From NCBI GenBank assembly GCA_035695715.1, contig DASRRM010000154.1, positions 1-11,574 on the forward strand: a stretch of DNA of 11,574 nt, read 5' to 3'. A program made the translations under genes and the position numbers. Positions 6,954 to 11,574 of this stretch are shown here, in pieces. How positions within the stretch are numbered: the first letter of the stretch is position 1; every line of letters begins with the position of its first letter. Under the pieces are notes generated by a model. The model had not been told where the DNA came from and searched no databases. It saw only the letters and a program-made list of their open reading frames with translations. Origin of the DNA: RYN-428 sp035695715. Lineage in GTDB: Bacteria > Planctomycetota > Phycisphaerae > Tepidisphaerales > Tepidisphaeraceae.

Positions 6954-9602
6954 TTAACCAATATTGCTCATGTCCCCATTGATCCGGGCTTCTGGCACGG
7001 CGGGCGGGCGGCCGGGGCGCCGGTCACTGGGTGGGCCGTCGGGGCCGGGTAAACCATCGGGATCGTCGCGACCGGGGGGCGGGCCGTCGGGACCATGGCC
7101 GGGGCCATCGCGTTCATCGCCCGCCGGGCGGCGCGAGGGATCACGATTGTCGGGACGGTGGGTGTCTTCCCGCGGCAGTTGCGGGGGGCCATTGCGGCCT
7201 TCATTGGGTCCGCCGCGCTGATGATCATGGCCGCCGCGGGCGCCGCCTGTATCGCCCGGTTCGCGCTCCATGCCGTCGGGGCCACGATGTTGCGGGCCGA
7301 ACCAGAATTCATAGGGCGGGGCGTAGCCGTTGTATGGCTTGCCGCAAAGCAATTCCCAGGTCTGCAACTGTTTCGGCGATAAAATCTCGCGAATTCGCCC
7401 GAGCATGTCGGCCATGTCCGCGCGTTCGGAATCAGCGCCCGGACCATGCGGGCCGTGATGATGGCGATTGTGGAATTCGGCGCACGCCGAGCGAATGGCG
7501 TCTTTTTGCGCGGAGGTGAAGGCCATCAGGGCTGCGACGTCGGCGTCGGAAAACGCGAACGCACCGCGAATCTGCCGCGATATTTCCCGAAGCCGCTTTT
7601 CCTGGGCAGGCGTGACGACGGCCTGCAATGCCGTTTCGCGCTGGGCGGCGTCCTTCGACACCATCGCCCGAATTTGTTCGGTGGAATGCACCTCCGAATC
7701 GCCTTGCGCGGGCGGTTTCATCGCCACATTGGACACAAGGCTTCGCGCCGCGTTCGTCTGCTGCGCGGTCAGGGCAATGTCGCTCTGCACGGATGGCTCC
7801 AGCAGCAGGCGGATCTCGAAATTCTTGCGAACCAGCTCGTCAACCGCCGACAATTCCGCCAGCACCGCCGTCACCTGCGCCTGGGCGGCTTGAAGCTGCG
7901 CGGCGCGGGAGGGATCGTCCTTTTGCTGGTCGAGGAAGCTCTGGTAGTACGCCAGCGAAGTTTCCAGCATGCGCCAGCGCACCTGGAAGAACTGCGGATC
8001 GGTTGGAAGTTCGTTGATCGCCATGGATGTGAGGAAATCGACGGCATCGCGCGCCTGGTCAAAATTCTTCACCGCCCGCTGCCGCTGCTGGTTGGCCTCG
8101 GCCGCGCGGCGCTGTTCCAGAAGATAGGCAGCCTTGGTGCGGCCCTGTTCGTGGGCGATGAGGATGCTGCTGACGCTTGATCCCGCCGCCGCCAGCGCCA
8201 AAACCACCGCCCCCGACACCGTCACCGTCTTATGCCGACGCGACCATTTCACCGCCTTGTTCATCAGCGACGGGGGCCGTGCCAATACCGGCTTATCCTC
8301 GAGGAACCGCTGCAAGTCCTCGGCCATCGCGTGGGCCGTCGGATAGCGCTCGGCGGCGTCCTTGGCCATCGCCTTGCCGATGATGTTTTCCAGCTCGACG
8401 GGGATCTTTCGGTCAATCGAACGGGGCGGCTTGGGATCGACGGAGGTGATCTGATACATCAGCTCTTCGCGGGTCTGGCCGGGCAATGCGCGCTCGAGCG
8501 TCAGCAGCTCGTACATGGTGACGCCGAGCGAATAAATATCCGTCCGCTGATCGAGCACCACCGCCCGGCCCGATGCCTGCTCGGGACTCATGTAGCGGAA
8601 GGTGCCCAGCATGTCACCGGTCTGGGTGAGACCGGTGTCGGCATACATCTGCGCCAGGCCGAAGTCGGTGATCCACAGCGTTCCCTGTCCGTCGAGCATG
8701 AGATTGGCCGGCTTGATGTCGCGATGCACCACGCCTTGCTGATGGGCGTAATATAGCGCGTCGGCCGCCTGGAGGGCGAGCCTCGCCACCGCGCGAAAAT
8801 AGGCCGGCCGCCTGGCCGAATGCAACGAGGGAAGATGCGCGATCGATTCATTGCCGCCGATGCTGAGTCCGCGAGCGTCGAGCGTCACCGAGCGGGCGGT
8901 GATGCGATTCTGGGCCGGCAGGCGCACGCGCTCGGATGATGGGGCATATTGCACGCTTCCCGGCGGGCGCGTTCCGGAGCGATCGGCGTCGGCGGCGGCG
9001 TCGGCCGTCACTCCAGCACTGGCCGCCCGCAGGATGGCAATCACCTCGGCAAGGCTCTGCCCGTCGATCAACTGCATCGCGTAATAGTGAACCGAGCGCT
9101 CATTGCCGACGGCGTAAACGGGGACAATGTTATTGTGATGCAACTGGGCGGCGGCCTGCGCTTCATTGCGAAATCGCTGAAGATGCCGCGGATCGAGGGC
9201 TGCCGCCATCGGCAAAACCTTCACCGCCACGCGCCGATCAAGCGATAACTGCACGGCCTCGTAGACCACGCCCATCCCGCCGCGGCCGATTTCGCGCACC
9301 AGCCGGAAATCCCCCAGCGGCTGGCCCCCGGCAACCTCGCCGCCGCCCGCCGGCGCATCGGGTTTGCCGTTTACTTCGCCCATGGCGGAGTTGACAAATG
9401 CCAGCCCTTGCAGGCAGACGGACAGTTCCCCGGCGATGTCGGAATGGCGCGCGAGAAATTCCTGGCGATTGGGCCGACGGCCCGATTCGACGGCAGCCAC
9501 ATATTCCTGCACCGCCGCCAAAAGCCGCGGATCGTCCAGCGCCTCGCCTTCATCGGCGCCGCGGGTGGCATCGATCTCCACGTCGGTTTCTTCCGGTTTC
9601 AT
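6954..9602 (-). CDS. transmembrane serine/threonine protein kinase with LTxxQ-like sensor region
   Basis: The chosen start, ATG 9602, overlaps the sigma gene stop as ATGA and gives 882 residues; a start at 9650 would add 16. Residues 25-70 are the pre-kinase segment common in planctomycete kinases (EYVAAVESGRRP, EFLARHSDIAGEL). The catalytic domain follows: GRGGMG 106-111, Lys128 (VAVKV), HRDIKPAN 293-300, DFG 313-315, SPEQ 339-342. It appears active. A 70-residue insert (about 190-262) separates the hinge from the HRD lobe. One membrane helix lies near 460-482, then a Gln/Arg/Ala-rich coiled coil. The outer part has LTAQQ 611, VTPAQ 663, FTSAQ 695 and LSPKQ 741 with Trp749, resembling LTxxQ (Spy/CpxP-type) repeats, a His cluster at 711-719, and a Gly/Pro/Asp-rich tail from about 770. 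It probably autophosphorylates and acts on the co-made sigma factor. Confidence 0.93.
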   Translation of the reverse strand: MKPEETDVEIDATRGADEGEALDDPRLLAAVQEYVAAVESGRRPNRQEFLARHSDIAGELSVCLQGLAFVNSAMGEVNGKPDAPAGGGEVAGGQPLGDFRLVREIGRGGMGVVYEAVQLSLDRRVAVKVLPMAAALDPRHLQRFRNEAQAAAQLHHNNIVPVYAVGNERSVHYYAMQLIDGQSLAEVIAILRAASAGVTADAAADADRSGTRPPGSVQYAPSSERVRLPAQNRITARSVTLDARGLSIGGNESIAHLPSLHSARRPAYFRAVARLALQAADALYYAHQQGVVHRDIKPANLMLDGQGTLWITDFGLAQMYADTGLTQTGDMLGTFRYMSPEQASGRAVVLDQRTDIYSLGVTMYELLTLERALPGQTREELMYQITSVDPKPPRSIDRKIPVELENIIGKAMAKDAAERYPTAHAMAEDLQRFLEDKPVLARPPSLMNKAVKWSRRHKTVTVSGAVVLALAAAGSSVSSILIAHEQGRTKAAYLLEQRRAAEANQQRQRAVKNFDQARDAVDFLTSMAINELPTDPQFFQVRWRMLETSLAYYQSFLDQQKDDPSRAAQLQAAQAQVTAVLAELSAVDELVRKNFEIRLLLEPSVQSDIALTAQQTNAARSLVSNVAMKPPAQGDSEVHSTEQIRAMVSKDAAQRETALQAVVTPAQEKRLREISRQIRGAFAFSDADVAALMAFTSAQKDAIRSACAEFHNRHHHGPHGPGADSERADMADMLGRIREILSPKQLQTWELLCGKPYNGYAPPYEFWFGPQHRGPDGMEREPGDTGGARGGHDHQRGGPNEGRNGPPQLPREDTHRPDNRDPSRRPAGDERDGPGHGPDGPPPGRDDPDGLPGPDGPPSDRRPGRPPAVPEARINGDMSNIG

Positions 9603-10267
9603 GTCGTGCCTCCGAGCGTACGCTTCAAATTCGCCAGCGCCCGCACCCACAGCTTCTGCACGCTGTCTTCGCTACGTTTCATGCGGCCGGCTACCTCGGG
9701 AAAACTCAGCGACTCCACATGCCGCAGGATAATCACCTCGCGATAATCCTCCGGCAATTTCGCCAGCGCCTCGGCCAGCAGGACCGATTGCTCGCGCCGC
9801 GAGGCGTGCTGGCTTGGCGTGCTATGGTTTGCAAGCAAGCCCTGGTCGAGCATGATCGAAGATTGATCGATCTGGGCCTGAAGCTCGCATTCGAGGTTGA
9901 TGTCGCGCGCCTTGGTGCCCAGATAATGCCGCAGCAGCAGGGCGATATGCCCGGCAAGGATTCGCCGCAGCCAGGCCGACCACTCGGCTTCGGTGGTGCC
10001 GCGGAACTGGCCGATCTGGCGATGCACATCGAGGAAAACTTCCTGCACCACGTCGCCCGGGTCGACCTTGCCCTGAAGCCGCCGGCCAATCTGCACGCGC
10101 GCCAGCAGCGTGAGATAAGCCGAGTAGGATTCCAGCAATTTTCCCAGCGCCGTTTCATTGCCCGAACGAATTTGCTCGAGCAAGACGGGCGCTTCAGGCA
10201 GCGGCGGGTTTGGGTTGTTCACCGGGCGTTTCTCCGAAAATCGTCGCGGATGCCATAATCGAAGCAT
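9599..10267 (-). CDS. ECF RNA polymerase sigma factor, planctomycete type
   Basis: A 222-residue sigma-70 family factor. Region 2 covers about residues 37-110 from this start (ALGKLLESY, GRRLQGKVDPGDVVQEVFLD, GTTEAEWSAWLRRILAGHI) and binds core polymerase and the -10 element. Region 4 is the C-terminal LPEDYREVIILRHVESLSF followed by a helix-turn-helix (PEVAGRMKRSEDSVQKLW), for the -35 element. The spacing matches the planctomycete family that carries EALAKLPEDYREVI-like signatures. Two starts compete: ATG 10267 with GAGG seven bases ahead, and GTG 10222 with GGAG nine bases ahead, which begins nearer the conserved part (207 residues). Its TGA overlaps the kinase ATG, so the pair is surely one operon with coupled translation. 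No anti-sigma gene is present; the kinase is the likely partner. Target promoters are unknown. Confidence 0.92.
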   Translation of the reverse strand: MLRLWHPRRFSEKRPVNNPNPPLPEAPVLLEQIRSGNETALGKLLESYSAYLTLLARVQIGRRLQGKVDPGDVVQEVFLDVHRQIGQFRGTTEAEWSAWLRRILAGHIALLLRHYLGTKARDINLECELQAQIDQSSIMLDQGLLANHSTPSQHASRREQSVLLAEALAKLPEDYREVIILRHVESLSFPEVAGRMKRSEDSVQKLWVRALANLKRTLGGTT

Positions 10268-10278
10268 CGGAACACCTC
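10268..10278 (-). promoter_or_regulatory. ribosome binding site deciding the sigma factor start
   Basis: GAGG (10278 down to 10275) lies seven bases before ATG 10267 on the minus strand and favours this start. The rival is GGAG (10235-10232), nine bases before GTG 10222. Confidence 0.5.
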
Positions 10279-10370
10279 GGTAGTGTAATGAACTTCCCAC
10301 GATTCGGCGCTGCTGAAATCGGGCCATCCGCGCCCTATCGCTGAATCTCCTTAACAGAGGCAGCGAAAGA

Positions 10371-10511
10371 CGCTCGCGAAGGCGCGATGACGCGAAGAAA
10401 AACGCGAAGATCAGATGCCAGGCGACGTGACTGTCGTCAAATCAACTGCTCTTTCCGACCGACACGATTCGCAGCGTTTCAAGGCGTCCTTCGCGTCTGT
10501 CTTCGCGAGCG
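10371..10511. repeat. CGCGAAG-word inverted repeat pair
   Basis: CGCTCGCGAAG (10371-10381) and CTTCGCGAGCG (10501-10511) are perfect reverse complements 119 bases apart, and pairing extends outward four more bases with one wobble. Between them CGCGAAGA is directly repeated at 10391-10398 and 10403-10410, and TTCGCGTCTGTCTTCGCG occurs near 10490-10507. The words look like decayed dispersed repeats just upstream of the sigma gene. Confidence 0.6.
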
Positions 10512-10574
10512 TTTTGGTTGCGCCCACAGGCCGCACTCATACACCGCCGCATGAAAATGTCCGGAATGAGCAAT

Positions 10575-10652
10575 CGTCATCCTGAGGTACTCCGAAGGAT
10601 CTGGCTCCCCTTTGCGTACCGGCAAGATCCTTCGGAGTACCTCAGGATGACG
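10575..10652. repeat. perfect 28-bp-arm inverted repeat of the CATCCTGAGG/CGAAGGATC type
   Basis: Arms 10575-10602 and 10625-10652 are exact reverse complements around a 22-base loop; a few inner bases (10604-10605 with 10622-10623) can also pair. The arm holds GTCATCCTGAGG and CGAAGGATCT, words I recall as dispersed REP-like elements in many bacterial genomes with varying middle parts. The perfect arms point to recent arrival or active maintenance. Confidence 0.9.
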
Positions 10653-10774
10653 GTCCCGTCCGTTCAAGAAAAGGGACAACTTCACGCGGCGGGAGTGTCA
10701 GTTCCTTGGCGCCTTCGCGTCAAATTCCGTACACGACACCCGCAATGAAATCGAACCCGTCTCTCTTTGGTTGC

Positions 10775-10794
10775 GCGGATCGGTTCCGATCCGC
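10775..10794. repeat. perfect 9-bp-arm palindrome
   Basis: GCGGATCGGTTCCGATCCGC pairs fully, with only the central TT unpaired. It lies about 235 bases before the 11028 gene and could be an operator or a small dispersed repeat; nothing in the sequence decides between them. Confidence 0.75.
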
Positions 10795-10948
10795 CGCGAA
10801 AAATGAGCGGTTTTTTCGGCAATAATTTGCGGAATTTCGTGGGAAGGAATTGGCCCCCGGCCGAAACAGTGTTCGCGTTATCGAGGCCCCATGACGAGTT
10901 GATCACGCCCGCGGGTGCCTGACTCTTTTCCATACGCCTGGTGTTTGA

Positions 10949-10977
10949 CATGCCCCGCTCCGCGTGGAGCAGGCATG
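10949..10977. repeat. hairpin ahead of the 11028 gene
   Basis: CATGCC (10949-10954) pairs with GGCATG (10972-10977) and GCTCC (10957-10961) with GGAGC (10966-10970), with a four-base loop GCGT and a CC/A internal loop. It lies about 50 bases before ATG 11028 and may fall in the leader of that mRNA. Its form is like dispersed GGCATGCC-type repeats that I recall from planctomycetes; not checked. Confidence 0.65.
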
Positions 10978-11027
10978 GCCAGGAGAATTCTTCCCAATTG
11001 TGCCCTCGCCGGCACAGGAGGCCAGTG

Positions 11028-11574
11028 ATGTTTCGTCTCGATTTTTTCCGTCACCGCGATTCGGTCCCCTCCCTGCGGCCGCCCATGCGAAACATGATCG
11101 AGGCGCTGGAGGATCGGCAGTTGCTCTCGGCGTCGGTGGTGCATCATGCCGTCACACACGCCGTCCACCACGCCACCGCCAAGCACGCCACGTTGAAGCA
11201 TCACGTGACCAAAGCGTCGACCTCGACGCCGGCAACGTCAACGTCCTCCACCACCTCCAGTGGATCGTCCAGCACGACCGACCCAACCAACTTCGGCGGC
11301 GGGCTGGTTGAGGAAACCATTACCTTCAGCCAGGCGCCGGCGGCGGTTCAAACCGGCCTGACCACGCTGGCCTCTACTGATGGACTGACCGCTCCAATGT
11401 CAACCCAAACGGTCTATCTCGGCAACAGCAACGGCGTCGAATCGTATTCGCTCTCCTACACCACCAGCGGCACGCAGACGCGGATCAGCGTCGACCAAAA
11501 CGGAAACGCCATCACCGCCCCCACGCAAACCACGACCACCTGGGCCACCTTAAGCGGCACCGGAACTGGAAGCG
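11028..11574 (+). CDS. LEPR-XLL exported protein with His-rich segment and PepSY-like domain, 3' end missing
   Basis: The frame is open from ATG 11028 to the window end (182 codons, no stop). A strong AGGAGG at 11016-11021 lies six bases before the start. The basic N-terminus is followed by MIEALEDRQLLSA (23-35), a LEPR-XLL type motif for an exported protein. Residues 39-59 are His-rich: eight His in 21 residues with Ala, Thr and Lys between them, suggesting metal binding. A Ser/Thr linker (61-85) leads to a region that resembles a PepSY or PepSY-like module: TITFSQAPAAVQTGLTTLA (97-115), then VYLGNSNGVESYSLSY (129-144) and TRISVDQNGNAI (151-162), that is a helix starting PAAV, a strand with YSLSY, and a strand ending in a DxxG turn. 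PepSY-like domains occur in exported or periplasmic proteins and often inhibit or bind partners. The domain call is by pattern only; the rest of the protein lies outside. Confidence 0.88.
   Translation, partial: MFRLDFFRHRDSVPSLRPPMRNMIEALEDRQLLSASVVHHAVTHAVHHATAKHATLKHHVTKASTSTPATSTSSTTSSGSSSTTDPTNFGGGLVEETITFSQAPAAVQTGLTTLASTDGLTAPMSTQTVYLGNSNGVESYSLSYTTSGTQTRISVDQNGNAITAPTQTTTTWATLSGTGTGS

Larger units (their letters stand above)
10279..11027. other. gene-free divergent region rich in inverted repeats
   Basis: No convincing gene is found here; it separates the sigma operon (-) from the LEPR-XLL gene at 11028 (+), so promoters for both should lie in it. Frames at 10479-10685 and 10518-10748 simply translate the inverted repeat in both directions. 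Four inverted repeats (10371-10511, 10575-10652, 10775-10794, 10949-10977) are listed separately. TTGACA at 10945-10950 looks like a -35 box for the 11028 gene but has no -10 partner at the right distance. Confidence 0.65.

Noticed and set aside
7446..8180. 244-codon plus-strand frame inside the kinase gene
   Set aside because: Antisense shadow of the kinase outer region; Arg/His/Leu-rich with no domain.
9398..10258. 286-codon plus-strand frame opposite the sigma and kinase genes
   Set aside because: It spans two clearly real minus-strand genes and shows no family features.
10435..10440. TTGACG on the minus strand as a -35 box for the sigma gene
   Set aside because: No -10-like hexamer is found at 16-19 bases downstream.
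1..11574. tRNA, rRNA, riboswitch or integrase/transposase genes
   Set aside because: I looked for tRNA-like arms, known leader folds and transposase motifs and found none I could support by eye; a covariance-model search would be decisive.

Overview
The window looks like a piece of a Planctomycetota chromosome, possibly of the Phycisphaerae/Tepidisphaerales type; the finer placement is a guess. Two things seen in the sequence support this. Three separate proteins carry the N-terminal LEPR-XLL type motif typical of exported planctomycete proteins (LETRALLSV, LEARQMLSA, LEDRQLLSA). There is also an ECF sigma factor of the planctomycete type, translationally coupled to a transmembrane serine/threonine kinase with the usual planctomycete pre-kinase segment. 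The coding parts are GC-rich; several intergenic stretches are more AT-rich and full of repeats.

Layout: 1-328 has no sure gene, only a possible tail of a gene cut by the window edge. 329-937 (+) is a small soluble protein resembling the SUKH (SMI1/KNR4) fold. 938-1603 is a gene-free, repeat-rich stretch with a 39-bp tandem duplication, a cluster of eight TGGGACA heptamers on both strands spaced near one helical turn, a 14-bp palindrome and a 10-bp tandem repeat. 1604-3949 (-) is a secreted right-handed parallel beta-helix protein. A 451-bp divergent intergenic region with a candidate operator separates it from 4401-6557 (+), a secreted S53 (sedolisin/kumamolisin-like) serine-carboxyl peptidase. 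6558-6953 lies between convergent genes and holds a near-perfect 47-bp-arm hairpin plus a second inverted repeat. 6954-10267 (-) is the sigma factor and kinase operon, the two genes overlapping by ATGA. 10268-11027 is gene-free and holds four dispersed-type inverted repeats. From 11028 (+) a third LEPR-XLL protein, with a His-rich segment and a PepSY-like domain, runs off the window end.

How it may fit together: the kinase has an ATP-binding catalytic domain inside the cell, one membrane helix, and an outer part with four LTxxQ-like motifs, a His cluster and a long Gly/Pro/Asp-rich tail. It could sense an envelope condition and signal to the co-made sigma factor, which would then control envelope or export genes, possibly including the LEPR-XLL genes on either side. 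The operon and the domains are visible; the regulatory link is inference. The most unusual unexplained DNA is the phased TGGGACA cluster at 1319-1496.
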